Below are positions 1-10,391 of a stretch of 17,246 nucleotides of DNA, piece after piece. The translations under genes were made by a program, and so were the position numbers. Each line of letters starts with the position of its first letter. Position 1 is the stretch's first letter. The DNA lies in the NCBI GenBank assembly GCA_015039315.1, contig WIDE01000267.1:1-17246 (forward strand), written 5' to 3'. Source of the stretch: Clavulina sp. PMI_390 (taxonomy: Eukaryota; Basidiomycota; Agaricomycetes; Cantharellales; Hydnaceae). The notes beneath the pieces were generated by a model that saw only the letters and a list, made by a program, of their open reading frames with translations, had not been told where the DNA came from and searched no databases.

Positions 1-47
<47 letters not shown>
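1..47. repeat. 47-nt poly-G run at window edge
   Basis: The first 47 bases are uninterrupted G, followed by a unique sequence. There are no TTAGGG-type telomere units. A homopolymer at the very end of a sequence suggests an assembly or sequencing artefact, such as poly-G read tails, or a gap edge, rather than a biological tract. Confidence 0.9.
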
Positions 48-48
<1 letters not shown>

Positions 49-2190
49 GGATTGGTCAGTGTGCTCAATGAAATGTGGATTGGATGGCCGTACCAGCAGT
101 TCCCAAGAGAAGGGGCGCAAAGGAGGAGTCTTACGACGCGGGTCTTTATGGTTTGATGATGTTGAGAGTTGTCGTGGATCCATGGGCACAAGCAAGAAGA
201 GAGGGGAGAGTGGGTAATTGGGAGCCAAGAGTGGTGGTAGAGGAGTGTTTGGTGGGTGTCGATAAATATCGGGAGACGAAAGTACAAAATGGACAACGGC
301 CAATCAGCAACGGGCAGTGAATAATGGGAAATAGATAACGGGTGGTAGGTGGCAAAGGGTGGTTGATGGATAGAAGAAAACGAAAGAGAACGGAGTATTG
401 TGTCGCCGACTGCGACGCTCGCGTATGTTTGGGTTTGCGTGGCCCCGATGAAGGCTGTTACGTCGATGATGCTATTAGAGAGCGGGATTGTGTAGAACTG
501 TGCACGTCAAAAAATCATCGCCGGCAACGACTACTTGGCACATAAAATATGACCATACCCTCTGTCAGGACGACATGGATTGAGAGTCAGAAAGGTGCTT
601 CAGCTCCAGTGCACACACCCGCCGTTTCGGCAGCAGCGAGAGCATAATCGAAGAAGCAGCAAGAATGAAAGCTGTGATCCCCGATGGTCCGCGACATACA
701 TCGCTATTAGCAGATCCGCTCTACTTCTAACAGGTTCGCCATCACTGTCTCTCTAATTGAGCCGCTCGTCTCTCGGGCAGGGGCAACCTGAGTTCCTCAT
801 CATGCGGCGCACGGTAGACTCTCTCATTGATTTAACGGAATCTTGGAACCGTGCATGCTTCTATGCGGGTGAACAAATCCTCAAAATTTCCTGCAATACG
901 AAGACCAAGAAGATTTTTCCAAGTTATTCTTAGTTAATAAGGCCCCAAAAACATATGAGAGCTCAGAGTACCATGATTATAGAGCAGCTGCGCTGCTTGA
1001 CGTAACCTAAGCCCAGAAGGTGTAGCCCGAGATGGGGGTAAAAATGGCTCGAGGGACCTTTCAAGCTGACATTATCATCGGTAAGGTATTTGTACTCATT
1101 CCCACCCAGCGTTTTTGACAAGGTGAATCACCTGATGGTGCATTAGAATCTAGATCGATGATGGGATGGGGAGATTACCCTTCATCCCAGGTCGAAACTT
1201 CTTGCGCTGGGATGTCAAGCCTGCTACTCGGCCGCTCAGACAAATGGTATGTTAATGATCTCTCCACGCCAGTGAATTGAATTGAATCCCCCCAATCTTT
1301 GCACGCAAGCTCACTATGCTTTGGCCAAGTGACTGAACGCTGATAAGCCCGAAAAGAATCAGAAGAATTGGGAGAATTGTCGGAAGTGGAAGCTATAAAT
1401 GATGATCACAAAGGCTAGATCCGCCAAGAACACAGATATTCTTCACAGTTGCTGTCAGATGATAATGAGCTGGCAGATCACCATGTTACAAATGAGGACC
1501 TCGGGAGCTTTACAAGAGAGGTGGATAGATAGCGGGTGTTCTGTTTTTCAGAGTTGACAAGCAACTGGCGTATCACCTAGGCTGACAGGGTCATCGAGTC
1601 AAAGTTTCTCAGTGCTGAGGTGATCCCTGATCAATAGTAACAAACAACAAATTCGGCAAACCCCGCACTCACCAAACATCGAGGCGTCATCGCGCATGAT
1701 GGCAGTACTTCAATAGTGATTTGAGCACCACCCGGATAAATAAACCTCGCGCTGACTTTGTTGGCAATGTTGCCAGCCCTACCCTAACGCTATATACTAC
1801 CAGCGACAATACGGACACCGAGCCCAAGCTGCTCAACTGAACCTCAGCAGGTGGGCAGTCTACATAGCCTTCTCGACGTACACAATAAAGAAAGAGCAGC
1901 GCCATAGATTTGACTCATGTAGCTGATCAGCTAAGTAAATATACAGTAATAGTACAGTTTTGTCTGGCGCACTTGGGGAAAAGTAAGAAACGACGCCGAA
2001 AAGGGCTATAAGAGAAGGGGTAGTACTATATACCTGACATACATGTAAAGAGCAGAAATAGGTCATAAGAACAAATCACGTAAATTCTCACGGGCATGTG
2101 ATATATGGGACGCAGAGTGAGGAAACAAAACACAAAGTCGAACTAACACATTCGGGACGTCACTTCATCATAACTGAGGGAAGCCGATAT
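48..2190. other. Non-coding stretch downstream of gene A
   Basis: I find no convincing gene here. Open frames on both strands are short (under 90 codons), several lack an ATG, and none shows a recognisable motif or resembles the three paralogues. No tRNA-like T-arm or transposase signature was seen. The stretch presumably contains the 3' UTR of gene A (stop at 2191-2193 on the minus strand). The only structure noted is a small inverted repeat at 1183-1214. Confidence 0.5.
1183..1214. repeat. Inverted repeat, 8-bp arms
   Basis: CATCCCAG (1183-1190) and CTGGGATG (1207-1214) are perfect reverse complements separated by 16 nt. The hairpin is short, has no known role, and could occur by chance. 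Confidence 0.5.
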
Positions 2191-5100
2191 TCAGGTGAAC
2201 GCGGGAAACGAGGCCCAATCTTCATTGTCGAGTTGTTCTGGCCACTCCTGTGGGTTAATCGCTACAGCCAGATCAGAAACCGATAGATACCCTCCAGGTA
2301 GACCAGTCTCCTCGATGTCACAAGTTGGAAATGGCGCGGGTTGCGGATGAAGGGGAACGGCGCTTGATGTTAAATTAGAAGTCATGTCGGATATTTCTGC
2401 CGTAAGCTCATCTCGGAGACGGTGCGTCGTATTCGGCGAGAATATGTCCGTGGGATTTCTGTGCGGTCCTCGAGCATCGTTCGGGCCTGATGGGTCAAGA
2501 TAGCTCTCCTCGGACTGGAAACTTGGGTTGAATTGAAGAAAATAATGATCGCTAGCTAGTGAGGATGACGAAGGTGTAGGGGAAGCGATCGGAACTGTGC
2601 TCGGCGTCGAAATCGTAGATGGAGATGTGGGAGTGGGAGGACATGATAAAGACGCGGAAGATAAAGGTGCCTCGTATTCCTCACGAGCCTGAAATCCGAT
2701 GGAAAGTGTAGAAAGTGGAGGAGATGGAGCAATGACGGTAATATGAGGACCTTGGACCGAGACGGAGTTCGATCGCTGGCGACGAGGATCAATCATGGTA
2801 CTACTCGCTGCTGTAGGTTGATTGAGGGGAGGGCGATTCGCCGGTCCGCCGTTGCTCAGAGCATCCTGCCTGCCTTCTTGGGTGCCAGTTCGAGATTTAC
2901 GCTCCGCCCCCTTCATATACTTCATGTCTTTAGGTTTGGGGAGGCCCTGAGATTCATGTGCGGACCGGAAGGTATGAGCCGCATTATGGCACTTCGGTAT
3001 AGGAGACTCACATAGCCTTTAGGGCAGACATACCCTAGCCTTGTGCATTCCAAGCACGAACCTTGGTCGTCCCTCCCTGGAGGGCATTTCTATAAGGCCA
3101 AGAAAAAAAATCAGCTTGTACTCAAACCAGCCACACCCTTGGGTCCATGCCTTATGACGTTCCCGACATAGAAAGCAACCATCATTCGTCTTAATTTTGC
3201 CAACACCCCCCTTCTCATGCCGGGTTTGAGTCGGAGAACCACCCCCCAAAAGGATTCCCGTGGGCGCGCTCGGTGCGCGCGGAGCCACAGTGGAGGGGCC
3301 TCCGGATGACTGAGCGCCCGTACCAGAGCTCGAGACTTTGCGTTTCTTAGCTGGCCCACGGTCTTCGGGGTCATCTAGTAAGGCAAAGGATCGACGATGA
3401 GGAAGCGACGGCAGATTTGGCCGCGTGTTCGGTCCAGGTGAAATCAGAGCAAGGTTGGCACCATGTGGAAAAGAGATTTGCAATGTATTCTCCTTGCTCG
3501 CCGGAGGCCCAAGGCCCGGCTGGTTCGGATGTGATTGCCCATCTTGAGGCGCTTTGGGACGATTGAACTCATGAGATGGGGCCGGCATTGTTCCAGATTG
3601 GACCATAGATTGATTCGGAGGTGCAGGCCGTTCTACTTGGCGAGCGTCTGTCAGTAGTACAGGAGGTACAGGGTGCAAGTCGTGGTTCGGATGGCCAATA
3701 TGGTGTCTCGGGGAAGGGCAGGGAGGAAACGAAGTAGGAAGAAAATTGATGAAATTCCGTTCACTTGCGCGAAGTCGGGCTCGCGCGCCCATATCGACGA
3801 AATTTCCGAGAGCATGAGAATGAGAAGCATTATGTGAGATAGCTTGATTCGCCTGTCTAGGCTGGTTCGATGTGCCAACAATCTCATTCCAGTCAGCCCT
3901 CACCATCGGTCCCAAGGCGCCGAGGCTGTGTTGCAGCTGGGTGGGTAGGTTTGCCCCGCTCTGCGTCGCATCAGCGGCTCCTAGAGGGATGCGTAGATTC
4001 ACATGGGAGGAAAACACGGTTGCCATGGCATCACCTAGGTCATGCGCCTGGGGAAGGGCTTGACGAAACGGGGGATCCGCATCCAAAGTGACATCACCAT
4101 ACGGCGAATGAATGGGCGATAGCGGAATCGCTGGTGTCATGCCGGGATTCTGATTCGGAAAACCGAGCACGCCTGCATTCAATGTTGAACGTGGCACAAG
4201 GAGGGGAGCGTAGTGGACACCCGTATCAGTAGATGACCTTGGATCGGAAGTGGGTGGCAAAACATGCGGCCACGACGAAGGCAAAGATTGTCGGCCAGAG
4301 TATGCCCGGATATACTGGGCTACTTGTCGGAGATGATTAGCCTGGTATATCATGGCGCAAATACATGCTCACCTGAAGTACGAGGCAGCAACACATCTCT
4401 CTCACATCGACGTACTCCATTAGTCGTTCCCGAAAGACTAAAGAATGGCTGCCCTTGTGCGTGGATCTGCATGTTGACCTGGGTTGCACTGGATCCATTG
4501 GCAGTCCGGGACGTCGTCGCGGGCTGTAGATGGAAAGGGAAATCGAACGGAAGGCGGGACAAAGAATGGATGGAATGAGATGTGCCTGCTGGGCGAGAGA
4601 CGGGATGATTTACTATCACTGAACCGTCGGGGTGGCGAGGCGAATCATGGGCATTGCGTGGGATGTGGCATGGCCGCGATGCGCCTTGGGCGAGTGGTAT
4701 GTCCTCATCATGACAGAACGTGTCCAAGGACGGCGACGGGGCGTCGGGAGGCGGAGGGGGAGAGGCTCGTTGTGGCCCTGAGGGGATGGTGCCAGCACGG
4801 TGCGCCAATTCGCTTGCAGGTTGGTCGCTGACCCCCGCCATAGCAGCACCGGCAATGTGGGCAGCTCTGGTAGATGTAGTGGGCAGCTGGGGTGTTGCGC
4901 CGAATCGGGGAGAGGTTGGGTTTTGAGAGGTTAATAAAGGGTATGGGCCAGCGTGGAGGGATGGAGTGACTGCACGATGGGGATGTTGGTAATAGTGGGA
5001 GGGGAGTGTGGGGGAGAGTATGTGCGAGGGTGAGCCAACGGCCGACGCCGCCGCCGATGCCCTCATCACAGGAAGAGCATCTCGCGCCCCCAAGCCCATC

Positions 5101-5534
5101 ATCGGCAACCGTGGGGATTGTGATAAGACAGGATCCACACCTCTCCCTACCTTCCTCGCCATTCCTCCTGCCGAGGTATTGAATGTGTTGCCATCGGTGG
5201 AGGACATTGAGGAGGACCGAGGGAAGGACTGAAGGGAGGGGCGGGGCGAGAAGGGATTGTCTATACCGCGAGTCGATCTATGTAGGCCAGGGGAAGCGCT
5301 ATGGCGAACGCGAGGGGGGAGAGCGGCTTGGTCCCCCGTGGGTGGGAGGTCCGGGGGAGCCACACGTGTGGATGGGACAGAGTTGGAAGGCCCGGAAGCA
5401 CCGCTATCATCTGTCGCCATCATCGGCGCAGCTGACAGCACTTGGTTAGGGGATGATAGGACGGCGTGGGTTGGCGTGGGTTCTTCCTTGTCGCTTGAGT
5501 TCGCAGATGGTGTCCGGGGAAGCGGCGGTGCCAT
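2191..5534 (-). CDS. Gene A: Zn2Cys6 transcription regulator, four exons
   Basis: Predicted nuclear Zn2Cys6 DNA-binding regulator of 1054 aa. Exons on the minus strand are 5534-4373, 4319-3151, 3089-3012 and 2946-2191; all phases match. The cluster is C769-x2-C772-x6-C779-x9-C789-x2-C792-x6-C799, with R-E-R-H-K-K between Cys2 and Cys3. It is preceded by GVGKIKT and followed by GYGLPKPKDMK. A likely nuclear localisation signal, PAKKRKV, lies at 710-716. The rest is Ser/Pro/His-rich low complexity, and I see no fungal middle homology domain. The C-terminus ends in an acidic/aromatic segment, LDNEDWASFPAFT. The start at 5534 was chosen because the protein then lines up with gene C (the AQY motif at 388 versus 385, Cys1 at 769 versus 766). 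The frame is also open from an ATG at 5609, which would add 25 residues. Oddities are a GC-AG intron inside the cluster and an intron at 4372-4320 that gene C lacks. Target genes are unknown. Confidence 0.85.
2947..3011 (-). other. Gene A intron 3 (GT-AG, 65 nt)
   Basis: Donor GTGAGT directly follows the Gly-Tyr codons that end the zinc cluster exon; the acceptor is CTCAG. Both flanking exons are in phase 0, giving the junction GY|GLPKPK. Genes B and C have an intron at the same codon. Confidence 0.85.
3090..3150 (-). other. Gene A intron 2 (GC-AG, 61 nt) inside the zinc cluster
   Basis: The exon ends CATAAG and the intron starts GCATGG, so the donor is GC instead of GT. The acceptor is TTATAG, with a good branch-like CTGAT followed by a T-rich run. 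Removing it restores residues HK|KC and all six cysteines in frame. Genes B and C have GT donors at the same codon. The nearby GTGTGG alternative would break the frame with this acceptor. Retaining the intron leads to a stop before the second half of the cluster. Confidence 0.85.
4320..4372 (-). other. Gene A intron 1 (GT-AG, 53 nt)
   Basis: Donor GTGAGC and acceptor AAGTAG, with a CTAAT branch-like motif about 18 nt before the acceptor. It joins two long open frames in phase 1, giving the junction PRTS|AQY. The matching site in gene C (QTAQY) has no intron. Confidence 0.85.
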
Positions 5535-5662
5535 GGATGCTTCCGCTGAAGACGGGCGTGCAGAGAGCAGTCGCAAGACGACGCGCGAAAGGATGAGATA
5601 GTGATGCATGCGACAATGTCTAATGGAGGAAGACTGGAGACGTTATCTTGAAAAACAATATT

Positions 5663-5667
5663 ATTGG
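5663..5667 (-). promoter_or_regulatory. Candidate CCAAT box upstream of gene A
   Basis: Read on the gene A strand, the sequence is ACCAATAATATTG, about 130 nt before the chosen start. It is followed by a pyrimidine-rich stretch, a common feature near fungal transcription starts. The motif is short, so this is only a candidate. Confidence 0.3.
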
Positions 5668-5816
5668 TTGTGTGAGATGCTGTGTGTGTGATTTGAGAGG
5701 CACGCCCCCGCCATGCCTCATCCTCCACCAAATTTCATTGCCGGCGCTTTCCCCTAGTCTGTGTTCGACCAGGAACCGCGCTGGTCACAATAAGTGTTCT
5801 CTCCACCTCTTATCGG

Positions 5817-5833
5817 CGGAGCCAGCAAATCCG
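5817..5833. promoter_or_regulatory. CGG-N11-CCG candidate Zn2Cys6 site upstream of gene A
   Basis: CGG at 5817-5819 and CCG at 5831-5833 are separated by 11 nt, the spacing known for Gal4. The half-sites extend to GCGGA and TCCGC, perfect 5-bp inverted arms. It lies about 283 nt upstream of the chosen start. The binding specificity of this family is unknown to me, and such a pattern also occurs by chance. Confidence 0.35.
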
Positions 5834-5901
5834 CTATGAACGCGAGACACGCTCGGGTCTGAAATAAGGGAGAACGTGGTTATGGATCTCGATGGCGCCG
5901 T

Positions 5902-5912
5902 CACCTGAGGTG
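5902..5912. promoter_or_regulatory. Palindrome CACCT-G-AGGTG upstream of gene A
   Basis: Perfect 5-bp inverted arms around a single central base, about 370 nt upstream of the gene A start. It could be an operator-like site for a dimeric factor, but at this length chance is a reasonable explanation. Confidence 0.25.
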
Positions 5913-6217
5913 CGTAATGTTATGGCGCCGGAAATGTTGAGGAGCTTCAGGCCGAAACAAAAATAAGGATAGAAAATAAAATATGACGACTTACTTAGGC
6001 GGTGTTTCAGGTATCGCCGGGGCATTCTGATATTTTTACCCGGGCAAGGGAGCAGCGGAGGGACATCTCTCTTGGTGTGGAAGGAAGGAAGGGGGGCGGT
6101 TGGGGGGGAAGCAGCGTCCGTGAGCCGTAGAGTCTTATGAAGCAGTGATCATATGCGATCAAAACCCCCCGTTCCTCAATTTCATAGGACATTTCTAATA
6201 GGGTGGCTAAGTCGCCA

Positions 6218-6286
6218 AATCCGGCCTCCTGTATCACACCACTGCAGCTCTTTCATTCTCTCCCCTTGCCCACTCCATTGACAGCT
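6218..6286 (-). repeat. Duplicated upstream block, copy near gene A
   Basis: It shares AAATC, GCCTCCTG, CACTGCAGCTC, TTCATTCTCTC and a CCACTC-AATG-AGCT series, in order, with 17171-17236 upstream of gene C. Small gaps separate the matches. On the gene strand it reads GAGAGAATGAAAGAGCTGCAG and onward; the short frame from that ATG closes quickly in both copies and differs by a 1-nt indel. It is therefore more likely duplicated regulatory or leader sequence than a coding exon. Confidence 0.65.
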
Positions 6287-7959
6287 TGTGGCTTAACATC
6301 CCTAGTAGTTGGAGCTCGACACCCACGCCAAAATGCTGTAGGACGATGAATTCCTAATGAAGGAATAGTGTACGTCGTCACCGCTCCGAGGTTCCAGGGT
6401 GCCGTGTGAAGAATGACAGTATGCCGAAAAACCGAGGGGATAGTAGACTCGAGGAGCAGCAAAATGCTAGCTGGAAAAGGCTCCGCCTCTGGTCGAAATA
6501 GCAAGGCCTCTTGTCAAGTCATCATTAGAATGGGCGGATCACCCTAGAGCAGTGATCCAGTGTTTTTTGTGGAGCCGAATTCTTAGAGCCGACGATAACA
6601 CGACAATATCGAATGGAAGAATGAAGAAATCATGCACGCAGGCAGCAGGGCTAGTCAGTGGGCTGCAACTCAGCATTCACGCTCTGAACACACAAATCAA
6701 GACGCCTATCAAATTGAACCAAATAGCAATCAACATAATGTGTATACGAACCTTGACAAGTGATCTTCTTATCCGCATGATCAAGGGCTAATCGGACGCC
6801 ATTAAGCCTTCTAAAAGGGTTCATTTGACGCGTTGATCCCAAAATAGGCAGCTGTTAGGTTCTGAGCTTGGCTGCATCCGGCTCGATCCTCCTCCAAATG
6901 TGTCTCTAATTGATAGAGTGATCAGGTGCAGGTGTAGAGAGGAATAATCACTTAATGGTGGCCCGAAGATACCATGCCGAAGCTAACGCGGAATGATACC
7001 GTTGGTATTGCAAAAGTAAATCGTAATGCAGTCGCCACCCGGAGACCACTGCCAGTACTACTTTCAGCGCGAGGAGCGTGGCTGACAACACCCCTAATTC
7101 TATCTTCACACAGCATTAAAACGAATGAGATGTTCATTTCTGCCTGCAAAAGTCACGAGATGGCAGCGTTTATCTCATGATCAGACGAGCTGGGGAATCT
7201 AGCGAAAACACTTGCGACATGCGATATAGTTACGCTAATATGAGCTCTCAGTTACGCATTCGGGGATAAGGTATAACGAAATCCCAGAGCACATATAACT
7301 CCTCGGCGAAACGTTAGCCTGAGGCATTCAATTGAGACCCCAAACAGGACTTGCTCTTGGCGATGCAGGCCATCAATATAAACTATTGATAGAAATACCA
7401 CAAAAAGGGACCTCTGACTCCCTCTAGTTCTCATCCGTATGCTCACTCATTGAACGTGACCCCCTGCCCAAGCACAAAAGAGGGGGTTGATGAAATTTAA
7501 TTCAGCAAAGAGATGACATGCGCGTAGCTATGCGGTTCGAATAACGGCCCGAGGCGCTGAGATGGTGAAACGCGGCTCATGAAGTTGGAGAAAACGTGTT
7601 GTGCAGGAGAAATTCTGATATCAGGCTGAGTACCCATGGTCCATACTAGATGGGGCTTTGCATGGCGACAAAGAGCCAAACTACTAAAAGAAAGCAGAAA
7701 ATGTTGCAGACATAAGGTTCGGCGAGAAAAGTGTTCCGAGTTGAACGAAAAGCGACAAAAATGTTTGAGGAAAGCATCGCCCGCAGGAATGGAGCCCACA
7801 AAAACAGAAGGTTGTCGAGGATAGAACCAGTCGATCAAATAACCAATGACAGATCGTGGAATGAAAAGAAAAAGGTGCGTCCGGGCAGAGGAAAGGAGTA
7901 TGAAAACCAAGGAGATAAGACAGTTCCCTCAAGAGGGAAGTATAAGGCACAGCAAAGGA

Positions 7960-10391
7960 TCAGTCAAAGGCGTTGAGATCTTGAAACCAGTGCTCCATAT
8001 CAAGAAAATCATTGACGCGTGCGGAACCGCGACTAGATTCGCCTCCTTCGGAGGCTGGGCCGGCTGAGCTCGGTGATGGCATCTCAAAAGTGAGAAGGGG
8101 AGCGGCAGGTCGGGTTGAATGATGAGATGGGTTTGGAATCGATTGAAGAGCGCTTCCAGAGCCCAAACTTTCCTCCTCCTGCGAAGCAGGCAGCACAAAT
8201 AATTTATTTGTGCGTGGGCCTGCGACGACTGTCGATGGTAGTGGTGCTGATCCCGGAGCCGCCAGCCTCATTGTTGCGTGCCTTGATGAGGAAATAGGGG
8301 TTGATCTGGAAACTGGTGATCGGTGTATAGAAAGGGATGGCGGCTCCAATGGATTGACATCGAGGCTGGAGAAGGGCGATGCAGGATCGAGATCGACGAA
8401 TTGCCTGTGTGAATGGGGCGGTGTGGCATCCAGGGGCATTCCAAGATGTAAAATTGGGGGAATGGACGGGGCTGGGCCAATGTGAGTCGTCATCGAGTTT
8501 GCTGTGGCCGTTTGTTCAACTGCGCGTCGAACACGCCGAACCTTGTATTTTCGCGAATTCTCGGATCTGGTTCGCCGAGATCCACTTCCGCTGGGTCTCG
8601 GCTTCCCCTAGTAAAGTTGTGGGAAAGTATGATCCAAATGCATCACTGTCAGTCCACAGGCAGTATTCCCAAGCCGGACCCACTTACATATCCACCAGGA
8701 CAATCTAGGCCGAGCCGTACGCATTCTGAACACCAACCCCGCTCGTCGCGTTGGATGGGGCATTTCTAGGGATATATATTAGCGTGGTTCGTATCAAACG
8801 CAATACTGAGCAGCACCTTGCCACGCTGTCTACACCTCCAGCAACCATCAAGTGAGTGGACCTGGCCGACACCTGGCTTTGGAGAGGTAGATTTCAGACC
8901 AGTGTTTCGGCAACTTGGCCCTAAATCGGTACTGGAACCATCTCTCTTGATCCGTTTGCAATTTCGGCCATCCTCATCCTGTTCAGGGGAAGATTGTAGT
9001 CGAAAATTCGGCATACTAGACTGCAGGGAAGGACTCATCGCTTTTACCAGGGGGTCAGTGCCATTTGGAACCGAGGTAGTGTGTGATTCACGGGAGGCAG
9101 GTGATGTCGAGGTAATTCTCCCATTTTGAGCCAAGCTAGCTTGGTATGCAGTAATCCTATTCAAGCGATGGGTGTTGATCAGTCGTGTATCGGCGAAAGA
9201 AGTGGATTGCCTCGGAGAGGAAGTAGTTAGCGGAGTGGTGGTGTGATATCCTGCTTGAGGCCATGGAAAGGCAGACGAGCGTTTAGAATTCGGTGGCTGT
9301 GTACGAGGAGTCCCCACAGGTGGCCCCTCAGTTCTAGAATATGATTGGCCGAAATCAATAGTGATGGGTGGTAGATCATTCTCGGCGGAAGGCGGTGCAA
9401 ATTTCCAAGTTTGAGCCAAGGGGTTGGAGGACGATGTTGCAGTGTCAAAGGCCAGCTCAATGAACCTGCCTTTCCCACCATAGATACGGCTATCGCTTGA
9501 TTCAGCTAAGGGAGGAGTCTCCAATAGTTCACCCGTGGTAGTACCTAGCCGTTGGAATGAATCGTCCGTTGGGAGGGAGCTGTGTTGTTCAAACGTCTCA
9601 GTTGTGAATGAAACAGGCTGGGGTCTAGCGAGGAGGTGCGGGCCGCACGGAGAGTTGGGGCCTGAGAGGGATCTTGCGCTCAACGGCGAGTCAGATATCA
9701 CCAAGGACCCCGCTTGTACATGTTGTTGGAGTGAAAGATGGAGAAATGAACCGTGAGGGCGTTGGATACCTGGATATCTTGATGTAGGCATACCAGGAGT
9801 AGGGGTGTACGAAGAAGCAGTTTCCCCAGAAGTCAGATATCGCTCTATAGGGGCAGCGGATGTCATCGTGTGGTGCCAGTCACTGCTTGGGGTTCGTACA
9901 TCTTCCATGGCTGACCCCAGCCAGGGTGTCGTATGGGCGCCACGTTGATAACGATTCAAGGAGGACGCGGCAAGGAACGGCGAGCAGATTCCTTGAACGG
10001 TGCGGACATCCCCTAGAGAGCCGACTTGGAGATGTGGGGGAACCAGCGTGTTACAGCAAGGGTCGGTTCCTACAGCGTCCTGTTGGAGGAGGGGAGGTGT
10101 AGTGGGCGGTCGTAGCCCCGGTACAAGTGGATGAGGGCGAAACGAGAAGCTGCAAAGAAGGGATCCAGGCACAGCGAATCCACTGCCGCACGCATCTGCC
10201 AACGACTGCAGCACCACAACAGGATCGATAGAGCATGGAGCGCTCATGGGCTCCCGAGAGGTGCCGTCGTGGTCCGAGGAGATATAAGCCGGCCGGCGCT
10301 GCATCCAAACTCCCGCGACTGAGGTACTGAGGACTCGAGGGCTGGTCCTGGGAAGGGGAAGAGAGGTACTGGAGCGTGTCCTTTTAAGCAT
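7960..10391 (-). CDS. Gene B: Zn2Cys6 transcription regulator, three exons
   Basis: Predicted nuclear DNA-binding regulator of 766 aa. Exons are 10391-8817, 8765-8688 and 8607-7960, all joined in phase 0. The cluster is C517-x2-C520-x6-C527-x9-C537-x2-C540-x6-C547, with R-Q-R-G-K-K between Cys2 and Cys3. It is preceded by GVGQVHSLDGC and followed by GYGKPRP and an Arg/Lys-rich stretch. A basic KRIKR motif at 479-483 is a candidate nuclear localisation signal. Other regions are Ser/Pro/Thr-rich and look disordered. The tail LDMEHWFQDLNAFD is acidic and aromatic and resembles the tail of gene A. The start is the first ATG after an in-frame upstream stop; the frame itself opens a little further up, where only a TTG is available. 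B is the shortest and most divergent of the three paralogues. No partner or target can be named. Confidence 0.85.
8194..8212. repeat. AT-rich perfect palindrome within gene B coding sequence
   Basis: CACAAATAA, a central T, then TTATTTGTG. The palindrome extends one further matched base on each side (8193-8213), giving 10-bp arms. It sits in the last exon of gene B, where the coding strand reads TNKLFV. It is more AT-rich than the surrounding coding sequence. Confidence 0.8.
8608..8687 (-). other. Gene B intron 2 (GT-AG, 80 nt)
   Basis: Donor GTAAGT follows the Gly-Tyr codons at the end of the cluster exon; the acceptor is TTACTAG. It is in phase 0 and gives the junction GY|GKPRP, at the same codon as in genes A and C. 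Confidence 0.85.
8766..8816 (-). other. Gene B intron 1 (GT-AG, 51 nt) inside the zinc cluster
   Basis: Donor GTGCTG and acceptor CCCTAG, with a GCTAATA branch-like motif. It joins RQRGK to KCPIQ in phase 0. The position is identical to gene A intron 2 and gene C intron 1. Confidence 0.85.

Larger units (their letters stand above)
5610..7959. other. Spacer between gene A and gene B
   Basis: This is the upstream region of gene A and the downstream region of gene B. I see no convincing gene. A minus-strand frame at 7497-7910 is open for 137 codons but starts at TTG, and its first ATG comes late; it is more likely B 3' UTR or chance. The A-proximal part holds CCAAT- and CGG-type candidate sites, a CT-rich tract on the gene A sense strand (about 6070-6115), and a block shared with the gene C upstream region (6218-6286). 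Confidence 0.5.

Noticed and set aside
72..545. Two plus-strand open frames near the window start
   Set aside because: The first begins at GTG after an in-frame TGA; both are short with no motif or splice context that makes a gene.
5535..5609. Extra 25 N-terminal residues of gene A resembling a signal or targeting peptide
   Set aside because: The hydrophobic stretch is weak and does not suit a nuclear regulator. Alignment with C and B favours the ATG at 5534, although 5609 is not excluded.
6200..6270. Upstream block read as a short coding exon (ATG in GAGAGAATGAA)
   Set aside because: The frames close after about 20 codons, and the A and C copies differ by a 1-nt indel that changes the reading frame, so coding conservation is not supported.
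7497..7910. 137-codon minus-strand open frame downstream of gene B
   Set aside because: It starts at TTG, has no ATG until late, and shows no recognisable motif or likeness to the paralogues. It is more likely chance or gene B 3' UTR.
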